DNA from: Pseudomonas viridiflava | GTDB taxonomy: Bacteria > Pseudomonadota > Gammaproteobacteria > Pseudomonadales > Pseudomonadaceae | Assembly (NCBI RefSeq): GCF_900591205.1 | Contig: NZ_UUPU01000109.1 | Location: 186,001-250,000 of the forward strand | Direction of reading: 5' to 3' | Length of the DNA stretch: 64,000 bases | Part shown: positions 42,937 through 53,425 of the stretch, piece after piece | How the letters are laid out: each line of letters begins with the position of its first letter | Position numbering within the stretch: position 1 is the stretch's first letter | Notes under the pieces: model-generated | What the model saw: the letters and a program-made list of their open reading frames with translations, nothing else | The model's database searches: none | Told to the model about the DNA's origin: nothing | Position numbers and translations under genes: made by a program

Positions 42937-43202
42937 GGGTTGGCCAGGCAGGCCGGTAAATCTGTGATTCCAGCGTCAGGTGTTCATCCAGGCGCGTCAG
43001 GGTTGTCGCTAGCCTAGCGGTATATCCGGTTCTGTACAGCCTTTTCCCACATCTTTTCTATTATTGATCCTGTGAATCTTTGAGTATTGATGGGGCACAC
43101 GCCCGTGGCCGGGGTTCTGAAATGACTGGAAAGTCGCGTTTTTCCTAGCCCTTCGAGCGATTGACAATTGGCCGGAATTGGATGAAGGTGGCGTACCCAA
43201 AT

Positions 43203-43229
43203 CAAACGGGCGTATGAATTGAGCGTTTG
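43203..43229. promoter_or_regulatory. Candidate tandem PsrA operator of fadBA
   Basis: Two 14-base sites of the type C/GAAAC-N4-GTTTG/C overlap by one base: CAAAC-GGGC-GTATG at 43203-43216 and GAATT-GAGC-GTTTG at 43216-43229. Each has one good and one degenerate half. The same double arrangement, with perfect halves, lies upstream of psrA, which encodes the repressor. PsrA is known to control fadBA in P. aeruginosa; here the sites are 150 bases upstream of the fadB start. Confidence 0.62.
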
Positions 43230-43248
43230 TCTGTCAGACCGCTCATAC
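43212..43248. promoter_or_regulatory. Nested dyad overlapping the fadBA operator
   Basis: Three paired blocks around a central T: GTCTG/CAGAC (43229-43239), GAGCG/CGCTC (43221-43244), GTAT/ATAC (43212-43248), with a three-base bulge and a five-base bulge on the left arm only. It could form a leader stem or a second operator. Confidence 0.45.
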
Positions 43249-43378
43249 AGAATCCCGACTATCGCATTGGCGGGTGTGCCTGGCGGATTGGCATGAGCAT
43301 TGACGCAACTATCAATGTCCAACCAGAGGCCAGCGTCCAATGTGTACTGTTCAGCTTCCATATCGTGGAGATCAGTTG

Positions 43379-45526
43379 ATGATTTACGAAGGTAAAGCCA
43401 TCACGGTTAAGGCTCTTGAAAGTGGCATCGTCGAACTGAAATTCGACCTCAAGGGTGAGTCCGTCAACAAGTTCAACCGTCTAACCCTGAACGAACTGCG
43501 TCAGGCCGTAGACACCATCAAAGCAGATGCTTCGGTCAAGGGCGTGATCGTTTCCAGCGGCAAGGACGTGTTTATCGTCGGCGCTGACATCACCGAATTC
43601 GTCGACAACTTCAAGCTGCCCGATGCCGAGCTGGTGGCTGGCAACCTCGAAGCCAACAAGATCTTCAGCGATTTCGAAGACCTCAACGTGCCGACCGTTG
43701 CCGCCATCAATGGCATCGCGTTGGGCGGCGGCCTGGAAATGTGCCTGGCCGCAGACTTTCGTGTCATGTCGGCGACCGCCAAAATCGGCCTGCCTGAAGT
43801 CAAGCTGGGCATCTACCCGGGCTTTGGCGGCACCGTGCGCCTGCCGCGCTTGATCGGTGCCGACAATGCCATCGAGTGGATTGCCGCCGGTAAGGAAAAC
43901 ACAGCCGAAGACGCGCTGAAAGTCGGCGCCGTCGATGCTGTAGTCGCCCCGGACAAACTGGCCGAAGCCGCGCTTAACTTGATCAAGGGCGCCATCAGCG
44001 GCGAATTTGACTACAAGGCCAAGCGTCAGCCGAAGCTGGAAAAACTCAAGCTCAACGCCATCGAACAAATGATGTCGTTCGAAACCGCCAAGGGTTTCGT
44101 GGCTGGCCAGGCCGGCCCGAACTACCCGGCGCCGGTTGAAGCGATCAAGACCATCCAGAAGGCCGCGAACTTCGGGCGCGACAAAGCCCTGGAAGTGGAA
44201 GCTGCAGGCTTCGTCAAACTGGCGAAAACCTCGGCTGCCCAGAGCCTGATCGGCTTGTTCCTGAACGATCAGGAACTGAAGAAAAAGGCCAAAGCCTACG
44301 ACGAGATTGCCCGCGACGTGAAACAGGCTGCCGTACTCGGCGCCGGTATCATGGGCGGCGGTATCGCCTATCAGTCGGCCTCCAAAGGCACGCCGATCCT
44401 GATGAAAGACATCAACGAGCACGGCATCGAGCAGGGCCTGGCGGAAGCCGCCAAGCTGCTGGTGGGCCGCGTTGATAAAGGTCGTATGACCGCTGCGAAA
44501 ATGGCTGAAGTGCTTAACGGCATTCGTCCTACGCTGTCCTACGGCGATTTCGGCCACGTCGACCTGGTCGTCGAAGCCGTTGTCGAGAACCCGAAGGTCA
44601 AGCAGGCCGTACTGGCTGAAGTGGAAGCTCAGGTTAAAGAAGACACTATCCTGGCCTCGAACACCTCGACCATTTCCATCAGCTTGCTGGCCAAGGCCCT
44701 CAAGCGTCCGGAAAACTTCGTCGGCATGCACTTCTTCAACCCGGTGCACATGATGCCGCTGGTGGAAGTAATCCGTGGCGAGAAGTCCAGCGAGCTGGCG
44801 GTTGCCACCACCGTTGCCTACGCCAAGAAAATGGGCAAGAACCCGATCGTGGTCAATGACTGCCCGGGCTTCCTGGTCAACCGCGTGCTGTTCCCGTACT
44901 TCGGCGGTTTCGCCAAGTTGGTCAGCGCTGGTGTGGACTTCGTGCGCATCGACAAAGTCATGGAAAAATTCGGCTGGCCAATGGGCCCGGCGTACCTGAT
45001 GGACGTGGTCGGTATCGACACCGGCCACCACGGCCGTGACGTGATGGCTGAAGGCTTCCCGGACCGCATGAAAGACGACCGCCGTTCGGCGATCGACGCG
45101 CTCTACGAGGCCAAGCGCCTGGGCCAGAAGAATGGCAAGGGCTTCTACGCCTACGAGGCCGACAAGAAGGGCAAGCAGAAGAAAGTCGCCGACCCGTCGG
45201 TACATGAAGTGCTCGCGCCGGTTATCTACGAACAGCGTGAGGTGTCCGACGAGGACATCATCAACTGGATGATGATCGCGCTGTGCCTGGAAACCGTGCG
45301 TTGTCTGGAAGACGGCATCGTGGAAACCGCCGCCGAAGCCGATATGGGCCTGGTGTACGGTATTGGTTTCCCTCCATTCCGTGGTGGTGCGCTGCGTTAC
45401 ATCGACTCGATCGGTGTGGCCGAGTTCGTTGCCCTGGCTGACAAATACGCTGATTTGGGCCCGCTGTACCACCCGACCGCGAAGCTGCGTGAGATGGCCA
45501 AAAACGGCCAGCGCTTCTTCGGTTAA
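43379..45526 (+). CDS. fadB: Fatty-acid oxidation complex alpha subunit
   Basis: 715 aa from ATG 43379 (GTGGAGATCAGTTG upstream). The N-terminal enoyl-CoA hydratase/isomerase domain has [22 protein letters not shown] and [23 protein letters not shown] (Glu active sites). The 3-hydroxyacyl-CoA dehydrogenase half carries [19 protein letters not shown] for NAD and [13 protein letters not shown] and [20 protein letters not shown] (catalytic His). With FadA it makes a 4-electron beta-oxidation multienzyme complex. The operon is fadBA with a 29-base gap. A PsrA-like operator lies upstream. Confidence 0.97.
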   Translation: MIYEGKAITVKALESGIVELKFDLKGESVNKFNRLTLNELRQAVDTIKADASVKGVIVSSGKDVFIVGADITEFVDNFKLPDAELVAGNLEANKIFSDFEDLNVPTVAAINGIALGGGLEMCLAADFRVMSATAKIGLPEVKLGIYPGFGGTVRLPRLIGADNAIEWIAAGKENTAEDALKVGAVDAVVAPDKLAEAALNLIKGAISGEFDYKAKRQPKLEKLKLNAIEQMMSFETAKGFVAGQAGPNYPAPVEAIKTIQKAANFGRDKALEVEAAGFVKLAKTSAAQSLIGLFLNDQELKKKAKAYDEIARDVKQAAVLGAGIMGGGIAYQSASKGTPILMKDINEHGIEQGLAEAAKLLVGRVDKGRMTAAKMAEVLNGIRPTLSYGDFGHVDLVVEAVVENPKVKQAVLAEVEAQVKEDTILASNTSTISISLLAKALKRPENFVGMHFFNPVHMMPLVEVIRGEKSSELAVATTVAYAKKMGKNPIVVNDCPGFLVNRVLFPYFGGFAKLVSAGVDFVRIDKVMEKFGWPMGPAYLMDVVGIDTGHHGRDVMAEGFPDRMKDDRRSAIDALYEAKRLGQKNGKGFYAYEADKKGKQKKVADPSVHEVLAPVIYEQREVSDEDIINWMMIALCLETVRCLEDGIVETAAEADMGLVYGIGFPPFRGGALRYIDSIGVAEFVALADKYADLGPLYHPTAKLREMAKNGQRFFG

Positions 45527-45543
45527 GCGACCCTGACACTTGA

Positions 45544-46731
<1,188 letters not shown>

Positions 46732-46749
46732 TCGTTTCGTCGACGGAAG

Positions 46750-46780
46750 CCGGGGCCCAGTGCCCCGGTTTTTGTTTTTT
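46750..46780 (+). terminator. Intrinsic terminator of the fadBA operon
   Basis: CCGGGGC, five-base loop, GCCCCGG, then TTTTTGTTTTTT, followed by an AT-rich tract up to 46810. This is a classic rho-independent terminator for fadA. Confidence 0.95.
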
Positions 46781-46828
46781 GGAATTTTTAATATTTTTTT
46801 TTAACAAATTTTGTAAGAGGGCCAGAGC

Positions 46829-47065
46829 ATGAAAGTCGAACCAGGGCTCTACCAACATTATAAGGGGCCGCAGTACCGGGTTTTTAACGTGGCACGGCAC
46901 TCCGAGACCGAAGAAGAAGTGGTGTTTTACCAAGCACTGTATGGCGATTACGGCTTTTGGGTGCGCCCATTGAGCATGTTCCTGGAGACCGTCGAAGTTG
47001 ACGGCGAGCAGGTCCCGCGCTTTGCTTTGGTCCAGGCCGAACCCAGTCTTTTTTCAGGGCAATAA
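46829..47065 (+). CDS. DUF1653 protein
   Basis: 78 aa from ATG 46829 (AGAGGGCCAGAGC upstream). Matches the DUF1653 pattern: GLYQHYKGPQYRVFNVARHSETEEEVVFYQALYGDYGFWVRPLSMF, a single small beta-barrel-like domain that stands alone in many bacteria. No biochemical function is established. It is transcribed in the same direction as topA, 115 bases ahead. Confidence 0.88.
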   Translation: MKVEPGLYQHYKGPQYRVFNVARHSETEEEVVFYQALYGDYGFWVRPLSMFLETVEVDGEQVPRFALVQAEPSLFSGQ

Positions 47066-47179
47066 CCGCAGGCCGCGCAGAATGCTGCGCTTGACCTCAC
47101 CTTGTTGCCACTATATATAGCGTTGCCGCGACAGGCGCCAACTGCCTTTCACTTCTCGAATTCAGGAATTTTCCGATCC

Positions 47180-49801
47180 ATGGGCAAATCGCTGGTCATT
47201 GTGGAATCCCCGGCTAAGGCCAAGACCATCAACAAGTACTTGGGCAACGAGTACGTGGTGAAGTCGAGTATCGGCCATATCCGAGACCTGCCCACCAGCG
47301 GTTCGGCTAGCGCCAGCAAGGAGCCTGCCGCCAAGCGCGGCAAGGCGGCTGCGGGCGAAGGTCCGGTGCTCAGCCCTAAAGAGAAGGCGCGCAAGCAGCT
47401 GGTCTCGCGCATGGGGGTGGACCCGGATCATGGCTGGAAGGCCAAGTACGAAATCCTTCCAGGCAAGGAAAAGGTCATCGAAGAGCTGCGCCGGCTCGCC
47501 AAAGATGCTGACACCATCTATCTCGCGACGGACTTGGACCGCGAAGGGGAAGCCATCGCCTGGCACCTGCGGGAAGCCATCGGCGGTGATGACAGCCGCT
47601 ACAAGCGTGTGGTGTTCAACGAAATCACCAAGAAAGCCATCCAGGAAGCCTTCTCCAAGCCGGGCGAACTGGACATCGACCGTGTAAACGCCCAGCAGGC
47701 CCGGCGTTTCCTTGACCGCGTCGTGGGTTACATGGTCTCACCGCTGCTGTGGGCCAAAATCGCCCGTGGCCTGTCCGCTGGCCGTGTGCAATCGGTCGCG
47801 GTAAAGCTGGTGGTGGAGCGTGAGCGCGAGATCCGTGCGTTCAACCCCGAGGAATACTGGGAAGTCCACGCTGACTTGGGTACTGCCAAGGGCGCCAATG
47901 TGCGCTTTGAAGTGGCCCGCGAGAAAGGCGAGGCTTTCAAGCCGCTGAACGAAGCCCAGGCCATGGCCGCGCTGGAGAAGCTCAAGGCTTCCAGCTACAA
48001 CATCGTCAAGCGCGAAGACAAACCGACCAGCAGCAAGCCGTCGGCGCCGTTCATCACGTCCACCCTGCAACAGGCCGCGAGTAACCGCCTGGGCTTCGGT
48101 GTGAAGAAAACCATGATGATGGCCCAGCGTTTGTATGAAGCCGGCTACATCACGTACATGCGTACCGACTCCACCAACCTGTCGGTGGACGCGGTCGCGA
48201 TGGCGCGTACTTATATTGAAAGCGAATTCGGCAAGAAGTACCTGCCGGAGAAGCCGAACGTCTACAGCAGCAAAGAGGGCGCCCAGGAGGCTCACGAAGC
48301 GATTCGTCCTTCCGATGCCAACACCGAGCCAAGCAAGCTCAGTGGCATGGAGCGCGACGCTGAGCGCCTCTATGAGCTGATCTGGCGCCAGTTCCTGGCC
48401 TGCCAGATGCTGCCGGCGCAATACCTGTCTACCACCGTGAGCGTGGGCGCTGGCGACTTCGAGCTGCGTGCCAAGGGCCGTATTCTCAAGTTCGACGGCT
48501 ACACCCGCGTGATGCCGCAAATCGCCAAGCCAGGCGATGACGACGTGCTGCCGGACATGGCCCAGGGCGACACGTTGAAGCTGATCAAGCTCGACCCGTC
48601 CCAGCACTTCACCAAGCCGCCGGCGCGTTATTCGGAAGCGAGCCTGGTGAAAGAGATGGAAAAACGCGGCATTGGTCGTCCTTCGACTTACGCGGCGATC
48701 ATCTCGACCATCCAGGACCGTGGCTACGTGGCGCTGCACAACCGTCGGTTCTACTCGGAAAAGATGGGTGACATCGTTACCGAGCGCCTGTCCGAGAGCT
48801 TCTCCAACCTGATGGACTACGGCTTCACCGCCGGCATGGAAGAGAACCTCGATGACGTGGCCCAGGGCCAGCGCGACTGGAAAAACGTGCTCGACGAGTT
48901 TTACGGCGACTTCAAGAAAAAACTCGAAGTGGCCGAAAGCCCTGAGAGCGGCATGCGTGCCAACCAGCCGGTGATGACCGACATCCCGTGCCTTACATGC
49001 GGCCGTCCGATGCAGATTCGTACTGCGTCTACCGGTGTGTTCCTCGGTTGCTCGGGCTATAGCCTGCCGCCGAAAGAGCGCTGCAAGGCCACCGTCAACC
49101 TGGTGCCGGGCGATGAAATTGCCGCGGACGACGAGGGTGAATCCGAGTCGCTGGTACTGCGTGGCAAGCACCGTTGCCCGATCTGCAGCACGGCGATGGA
49201 TGCCTACCTGCTCGACGAGAAGCACAAGTTGCACATCTGCGGTAACAACCCGGATTGCGACGGCTACGAGATCGAAGAGGGCAGCTACCGCATCAAGGGC
49301 TATGAAGGCCCTAGCCTGGAATGCGACAAGTGCGGCAGCGAAATGCAGCTCAAGACCGGCCGTTTCGGCAAGTTCTTCGGTTGCACCAACCCGACGTGCA
49401 AGAACACCCGCAAGCTGCTGAAGAGCGGTGACGCGGCGCCGCCGAAGATGGACCCGGTGAAGATGCCTGAACTCAAGTGCGAGAAGGTCAACGACACTTA
49501 CATCCTGCGTGACGGCGCTTCGGGCCTGTTCCTGGCCGCCAGCCAGTTCCCGAAAAACCGCGAGACCCGTGCGCCGTTGGTGCTGGAGATCGTGCCGCAC
49601 AAAGACGAGATCGATCCGAAGTACCACTTCCTGTGTGAAGCGCCGAAGAAGGATCCTGACGGTCGCCCGGCCGTGATCCGCTACAGCCGCAAGACCAAGG
49701 AGCAGTACGTGCAATCCGAAGTGGACGGCAAGCCTACCGGCTGGAAAGCGTTCTACGACGGCGGCAAGTGGAAGGTCGAGGACAAGCGCCAGGGCGCTTG
49801 A
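47180..49801 (+). CDS. topA: DNA topoisomerase I
   Basis: 873 aa from ATG 47180 (GGAATTTTCCGATCC upstream). Type IA topoisomerase that relaxes negative supercoils. N-terminal [25 protein letters not shown], then [13 protein letters not shown]; active tyrosine in [64 protein letters not shown]-terminal zinc ribbons: CLTCGRPMQ...[14 protein letters not shown]...[17 protein letters not shown]...CTNPTC. The length agrees with pseudomonad TopA. A hairpin terminator follows at once. Confidence 0.97.
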   Translation: MGKSLVIVESPAKAKTINKYLGNEYVVKSSIGHIRDLPTSGSASASKEPAAKRGKAAAGEGPVLSPKEKARKQLVSRMGVDPDHGWKAKYEILPGKEKVIEELRRLAKDADTIYLATDLDREGEAIAWHLREAIGGDDSRYKRVVFNEITKKAIQEAFSKPGELDIDRVNAQQARRFLDRVVGYMVSPLLWAKIARGLSAGRVQSVAVKLVVEREREIRAFNPEEYWEVHADLGTAKGANVRFEVAREKGEAFKPLNEAQAMAALEKLKASSYNIVKREDKPTSSKPSAPFITSTLQQAASNRLGFGVKKTMMMAQRLYEAGYITYMRTDSTNLSVDAVAMARTYIESEFGKKYLPEKPNVYSSKEGAQEAHEAIRPSDANTEPSKLSGMERDAERLYELIWRQFLACQMLPAQYLSTTVSVGAGDFELRAKGRILKFDGYTRVMPQIAKPGDDDVLPDMAQGDTLKLIKLDPSQHFTKPPARYSEASLVKEMEKRGIGRPSTYAAIISTIQDRGYVALHNRRFYSEKMGDIVTERLSESFSNLMDYGFTAGMEENLDDVAQGQRDWKNVLDEFYGDFKKKLEVAESPESGMRANQPVMTDIPCLTCGRPMQIRTASTGVFLGCSGYSLPPKERCKATVNLVPGDEIAADDEGESESLVLRGKHRCPICSTAMDAYLLDEKHKLHICGNNPDCDGYEIEEGSYRIKGYEGPSLECDKCGSEMQLKTGRFGKFFGCTNPTCKNTRKLLKSGDAAPPKMDPVKMPELKCEKVNDTYILRDGASGLFLAASQFPKNRETRAPLVLEIVPHKDEIDPKYHFLCEAPKKDPDGRPAVIRYSRKTKEQYVQSEVDGKPTGWKAFYDGGKWKVEDKRQGA

Positions 49802-49821
49802 TCGTCTAATCTGCGAAATAT

Positions 49822-49851
49822 AAAGGCCGCCTGCATAGGCGGCCTTTTTTT
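49822..49851 (+). terminator. Intrinsic terminator of topA
   Basis: AAAGGCCGCCT, loop GCAT, AGGCGGCC then TTTTTTT; a perfect stem about 20 bases past the topA stop. Confidence 0.95.
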
Positions 49852-49927
49852 GCGCTTGCAGGAGTCTCGGCTGATCCTTGACACTGTTAAGCCAGCATCA
49901 CGCCTATTCGTTGTGGAGACTGCCGTT

Positions 49928-50449
49928 ATGGCCAACGAACTCTATACCCGTACCAATCAGAAAATTTACTTCGCGGGTTTGTCCCTGGAAGCCCTTGGTC
50001 GCGCCGAGGAAGGGAAGGAGATGAATGCCATCGCGCTGGTCCAGGCGGGGCGTGAGGCGGCGTTGTTCCACTTGTACGGCGCCTTGTTGGGGCTGTGCCA
50101 CGAAATCGCCGGGTTCTACCGCTTGCCCCAGGCCGGCTCGCCACGTGCGGAAATGATCATGAACCGCGAGGTGCTGGAGGCGATGGCCATTCCGGAGCTG
50201 GCCGAACTGGTTGAAATGGCCCAGAGCCCGGACAGCTGGATCGCACGCTTGCTCAAGGCGCATGCGGATATGTTCCAGCCGCCACGCGTGCCGCATGTGC
50301 CCAAGGGTGATGTGACACAGCCGCTGATCGTAGCGGTGACGTTGGAGGAGGAAGAGCCCAAGCCCCTGAGCCGGGAAGAGCTGGAAGGCTGGCGCCAGGA
50401 GCTGAAGAAGATGGCGCTGCGATTTCGGGAAGGTTTGAACGAGTGCTGA
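49928..50449 (+). CDS. DUF6586-type conserved protein
   Basis: 173 aa from ATG 49928. Sequence MANELYTRTNQKIYFAGLSLEALGRAEEGKEMNAIALVQAGREAALFHLYGALLGLCHEIAGFYRLPQ; helix-rich, no signal or membrane segment. It resembles a family of Pseudomonas proteins of unknown function that stands next to topA; I recall the label DUF6586 but cannot confirm. The HLYGALLGLCHEI helix is well conserved in my reading. It is followed by a REPIN, so it is probably a single gene. Confidence 0.72.
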   Translation: MANELYTRTNQKIYFAGLSLEALGRAEEGKEMNAIALVQAGREAALFHLYGALLGLCHEIAGFYRLPQAGSPRAEMIMNREVLEAMAIPELAELVEMAQSPDSWIARLLKAHADMFQPPRVPHVPKGDVTQPLIVAVTLEEEEPKPLSREELEGWRQELKKMALRFREGLNEC

Positions 50450-50481
50450 GACGGTGTCTCTGACGGAACACGGTTAAAAAT

Positions 50482-50568
50482 GTGGGAGCGGGCTTGCTCG
50501 CGAATGCGGGGTGTCAGTCGACAGATTCCTTCCTGATCCACCGCATTCGCTAGCAAGCCCGCTCCCAC
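50482..50568. repeat. REPIN (GTGGGAGCGGGCTTGCTCGCGAATGC type)
   Basis: Left GTGGGAGCGGGCTTGCTCGC, right GCTAGCAAGCCCGCTCCCAC with one mismatch (TAGC for GAGC). Inner arms GATTC...GAATGC pair only weakly. Confidence 0.93.
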
Positions 50569-50710
50569 ATTTGAACCCAGTTAGATAGAAAGTCCGGTGC
50601 GGGCCTCAAAAGGCACCGTTCATCAAGCCGTAAAGAAACCTCTTCAGATCCTCAGCGAGGCCGGGCGGATGACTGATATAATCTCGGCCTTTCGTGGAGA
50701 ACAGACTTTT

Positions 50711-50944
50711 ATGCCGACGTCCTTTCTGGAAATTGTTGAACTGCCTGACGGCCGAATCGAGCTGCGCCGGGCTGAGGACGAGGGTTCTCTGGTTATTCTG
50801 GATTTTTCCGAGGACGCAAAAGCGTTCCTGCAGGGCCAGCACGTAGAAGTAGCAAAAGCCATGTTGAGCGTGGGTGTGCAGATGGCAGGTCGCCTGGCAG
50901 AAGGCGAACCGGAGAAAGAAGATGGGCCACGGGTTCTTCACTGA
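50711..50944 (+). CDS. Small conserved hypothetical protein, 77 aa
   Basis: 77 aa from ATG 50711 with GGAGAACAG just upstream. Sequence MPTSFLEIVELPDGRIELRRAEDEGSLVILDFSEDAKAFLQGQHVEVAKAMLSVGVQMAGRLAEGE; alternating beta-strand and helix pattern and an acidic tail. No known domain. It follows the SOS-cluster neighbours by synteny in pseudomonads (between topA and the sulA gene); function unknown. The next gene is convergent across a REP array. Confidence 0.7.
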   Translation: MPTSFLEIVELPDGRIELRRAEDEGSLVILDFSEDAKAFLQGQHVEVAKAMLSVGVQMAGRLAEGEPEKEDGPRVLH

Positions 50945-50972
50945 TCTCTAGGGTGAAGGCGGCTGTTGTGAT

Positions 50973-51210
50973 GTGGCGAGCAAGCTTGCTCGCGTTGGGC
51001 TGCGAAGCGGCCCTAAAACCAAGCGCCGTGGCATAACTGATATACCGCACTAATCTGTTTGGGACTGCTTCGCAGTCCAACGCGAGCAAGCTCGCTCGCC
51101 ACAGAAGCTCGCTCGCCACACAAGCCCGCTTGCAACAGAGTCCGCTCGCAACACAAGCTCCTCATACAAGCTTGCTCATCACAACAAGCTCGCTTGCCAT
51201 ATAAGCTCGT
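50973..51210. repeat. REPIN plus degenerate tandem half-units
   Basis: REPIN 50973-51103: GTGGCGAGCAAGCTTGCTCG on the left, CGAGCAAGCTCGCTCGCCACA on the right, each with about 40 inner bases including TGCGAAGCG/CGCAGTCC-type loops. From 51104 to 51210 there are further copies of CTCGC(C/A)ACA or CTTGCAACA in one orientation. It separates the 77-aa gene from convergent sulA. Confidence 0.87.
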
Positions 51211-51217
51211 TCCGCAC

Positions 51218-51691
51218 TTACCCCAATCGAATATTCAAGCTCTGTGCATCGCCTGTGCGTGCGGCGCTGATCAGCTGTTGCTTGGCGGTCGCATTCAGCG
51301 GGTTCAGCCAGCTCACCACCGTATGGCTGCGGCCCAGGCGCAGCGCTTCGCAGGTCAACTGCTGGGCACTTTGCGTGCCGCGTGGTTGCAGCAACAGGAT
51401 GCGCTCGCGGTTGAGACCGGCGTCCCGCAGCCATGCCTGGGTGAGGCTGGCAGGTGGGGCGATCAGCGTCAGCCAGCGGGCGTCCTGTTCCTCGCTCAAT
51501 TCGCGAAGGATGGGTGCCAGCAGGCTCAGGCAGCTCCCAGCTGCACCGCGCAACGACAATTCACTGAACGCCTCGGGTTCAGCGCCCCAGGGCGCTTCGA
51601 CCGTTTCCTTGAGGAGTGGCGCAAGGGGTTGGGCCATAAAGGCCTCGAACAGCGACAGTTGTGTGTGTTGGGGGGTGTGCACGAGCTGCAT
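51218..51691 (-). CDS. sulA: SOS cell-division inhibitor SulA
   Basis: 157 aa from ATG 51691; the frame extends to 51724, but the start at 51691 leaves a 10-base gap after the lexA stop. SulA family: FSELSLRGAAGSCLSLLAPILRELSEEQDARWLTLIAPPASLTQAWLRDAGLNRERILLLQ, then RLGRSHTVVSWL. It binds FtsZ and stops division while DNA is damaged. Pseudomonads carry it downstream of lexA, so expression is through the lexA promoter and its SOS boxes. Confidence 0.93.
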   Translation of the reverse strand: MQLVHTPQHTQLSLFEAFMAQPLAPLLKETVEAPWGAEPEAFSELSLRGAAGSCLSLLAPILRELSEEQDARWLTLIAPPASLTQAWLRDAGLNRERILLLQPRGTQSAQQLTCEALRLGRSHTVVSWLNPLNATAKQQLISAARTGDAQSLNIRLG

Positions 51692-51701
51692 GATGTCTCC
51701 T

Positions 51702-52310
51702 TTAGCGGCGAATGACGCCGACACTCAAGCCTTCGATCACCAGGTCCTGATCTTTCAGGTTCACTTCAATCGGGGCGAACTCAGGGTTCTCGGCCAGAAG
51801 CCAGACCTTGCTGCCTTCGCGCTTGAAGCGTTTGACGGTGACTTCATCGCCGATACGCGCCACGACGATCTGGCCATTACGGGCTTCGCGGGTGGTGTGG
51901 ACGGCCAGCAGGTCGCCATCGAAAATACCCACGTCCTTCATGCTCATGCCGTGGACCCGTAGCAGGTAGTCGGCGCGCGGATGGAAGAAGGTCGGGTTGA
52001 TGTTGCACGACTCTTCGACGTGCTGCTGCGCCAGGATCGGCGCACCGGCGGCAACGCGGCCAATGATCGGCAGTGTCGACTCGTCGGCCTTGGCTTCGAA
52101 GCCAGGGATGCGAATACCGCGTGAAGCACCCGGGGTCATCTCGATTGCGCCTTTGCGGGCGAGGGCCTTGAGGTGTTCTTCGGCAGCGTTGGGGGACTTG
52201 AACCCCAGCTCCAGCGCAATTTCCGCTCGCGTCGGCGGGTAGCCGTTGTCATCGAGGCAGCGCTTGATAAAAGCCAGAATCTCAGCTTGGCGTGGCGTCA
52301 GTTTTAGCAT
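51702..52310 (-). CDS. lexA: LexA repressor / SOS autoprotease
   Basis: 202 aa from ATG 52310. N-terminal winged helix-turn-helix ([47 protein letters not shown]). The peptidase part has the cleavage site A88-G89 (RVAAGAPI), nucleophile S123 in HGMSMKD and general base K160 in DEVTVKR. RecA-stimulated self-cleavage induces the SOS genes. lexA is followed by sulA. The gene is divergent from psrA. Two overlapping-length SOS boxes lie upstream (52321-52355). Confidence 0.97.
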   Translation of the reverse strand: MLKLTPRQAEILAFIKRCLDDNGYPPTRAEIALELGFKSPNAAEEHLKALARKGAIEMTPGASRGIRIPGFEAKADESTLPIIGRVAAGAPILAQQHVEESCNINPTFFHPRADYLLRVHGMSMKDVGIFDGDLLAVHTTREARNGQIVVARIGDEVTVKRFKREGSKVWLLAENPEFAPIEVNLKDQDLVIEGLSVGVIRR

Positions 52311-52320
52311 GTTGATCGCT

Positions 52321-52336
52321 CTGTCTTTTTATACAG
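52321..52336. promoter_or_regulatory. SOS (LexA) box 1, CTG-N10-CAG
   Basis: CTGTCTTTTTATACAG, 11 bases upstream of the lexA ATG on the opposite strand. Exact 16-base CTG-N10-CAG spacing, AT-rich core. Confidence 0.9.
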
Positions 52337-52339
52337 TGA

Positions 52340-52355
52340 CTGGGATTATATACAG
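52340..52355. promoter_or_regulatory. SOS (LexA) box 2, CTG-N10-CAG
   Basis: CTGGGATTATATACAG, three bases after box 1; the same spacing, giving a centre-to-centre distance of 19 bases. The two boxes place LexA dimers almost on the same face of the helix. Confidence 0.9.
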
Positions 52356-52514
52356 TGAACTGCACTTGGCAATCATCCTTTTCGGGCACTCCGCTGGACG
52401 GTCATTCGTCACCCGTCCTACAGGGCACAGATAGCGCTGCCTACAGACCCGTATGGATGTGATTAAATAGTGATGAAATAGATGACTGCCCGGCCGGAAA
52501 ACGGACTCGCAGGC

Positions 52515-52543
52515 TTGACAAGACACAACCTGAAACGTATGTT
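52515..52543 (+). promoter_or_regulatory. psrA promoter, TTGACA-N17-TATGTT
   Basis: -35 TTGACA at 52515-52520, 17-base spacer, -10 TATGTT at 52538-52543. Two PsrA operator sites (52532-52558) cover the -10 and initiation region, so the gene should repress itself. Confidence 0.82.
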
Positions 52544-52558
52544 TCAAACAAGTGTTTG
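52532..52558. promoter_or_regulatory. Tandem PsrA operator at psrA
   Basis: GAAAC-GTAT-GTTTC (52532-52545) and CAAAC-AAGT-GTTTG (52545-52558), sharing one base. Both match the C/GAAAC-N4-GTTTG/C pattern known for PsrA of pseudomonads and have intact halves. It spans the -10 and the likely start of transcription of psrA, 15 bases before the ATG. Confidence 0.87.
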
Positions 52559-52573
52559 TCAGGCGGAGTAGCC

Positions 52574-53281
52574 ATGGCCCAGTCGGAAACCGTTGAACGC
52601 ATTCTCGATGCTGCCGAGCAATTGTTCGCGGAAAAAGGATTTGCTGAAACTTCATTGCGGCTGATCACCAGCAAGGCGGGAGTCAACCTAGCGGCGGTGA
52701 ACTATCATTTCGGCTCGAAGAAGGCCCTGATCCAGGCGGTTTTCTCGCGCTTTCTGGGGCCGTTCTGTGCCAGCCTCGACCGTGAGCTCGAGCGCCGCCA
52801 GGCCAAGGCGGATCACAAGCCGACCCTGGAAGATCTGCTGGAAATCCTCGTGGAGCAAGCGTTGGTGGTTCAACCGCGCAGCGGCAACGACCTGTCGATC
52901 TTCATGCGCTTGTTGGGCCTGGCGTTCAGCCAGAGCCAGGGCCACCTGCGGCGTTACCTGGAAGACATGTACGGCAAAGTATTTCGCCGTTATATGTTGC
53001 TGGTCAACGAAGCCGCGCCGCGTATCCCGCCTATCGAGCTGTTCTGGCGTGTGCACTTCATGCTCGGTGCTGCGGCATTCAGCATGTCCGGGATCAAGGC
53101 GTTGCGTGCGATTGCCGAGACCGATTTCGGCGTCAACACCTCCATTGAGCAGGTGATGCGCCTGATGGTGCCGTTCCTGGCCGCCGGCATGCGCGCTGAA
53201 AGCGGCGTGACCGATCAGGCCATGGCCGCCGCCCAGTTGCGCCCACGCAACAAGTCGACACCCAGCGCCGCCAAGGTTTGA
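52574..53281 (+). CDS. psrA: TetR-family regulator PsrA (fatty-acid sensor)
   Basis: 235 aa from ATG 52574 (AGGCGGAG upstream). TetR helix-turn-helix: SETVERILDAAEQLFAEKGFAETSLRLITSKAGVNLAAVNYHFGSKKALIQAVF. The C-terminal ligand domain (residues about 75-210) matches PsrA (LLGLAFSQSQGHLRRYLEDMYGKVFRRYM). PsrA binds long-chain acyl-CoA or fatty acids, represses its own gene and fadBA, and affects rpoS and type III secretion in Pseudomonas. Location between lexA and nagZ is the usual place for psrA. Confidence 0.95.
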   Translation: MAQSETVERILDAAEQLFAEKGFAETSLRLITSKAGVNLAAVNYHFGSKKALIQAVFSRFLGPFCASLDRELERRQAKADHKPTLEDLLEILVEQALVVQPRSGNDLSIFMRLLGLAFSQSQGHLRRYLEDMYGKVFRRYMLLVNEAAPRIPPIELFWRVHFMLGAAAFSMSGIKALRAIAETDFGVNTSIEQVMRLMVPFLAAGMRAESGVTDQAMAAAQLRPRNKSTPSAAKV

Positions 53282-53425
53282 CTGCCCTGGGTGTGCGCGG
53301 CCGCTTGCATCCGCTAAGCTAGCCGCCATGCCGATTTCAGCTATTTACTCACAACCCGTTGTGCTCACCGCGCCAATCGCGCCGGGTGAGTGCAGCGGGT
53401 TGTGTGCGTTATTTAAGGAAGGTTT

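Larger units (their letters stand above)
42937..43378. other. Long leader/promoter region of fadBA
   Basis: About 440 bases with no believable gene. A TTGACA at 43161-43166 lacks a good -10 at 17 bases. The part at 43203-43248 carries a PsrA-like tandem operator and a stem-forming dyad, described separately. The rest shows nothing I recognise. Confidence 0.55.

Noticed and set aside
43014-43361. 115-aa minus ORF in the fadBA leader
   Set aside because: No family similarity; no ribosome site; it overlaps the operator region. I cannot exclude it but have no support.
43481-45472. 663-aa minus ORF opposite fadB
   Set aside because: fadB has all catalytic motifs; the antisense frame has no domain and lies wholly within it.
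47738-49714. 658-aa minus ORF opposite topA
   Set aside because: Shadow of topA; no family similarity.
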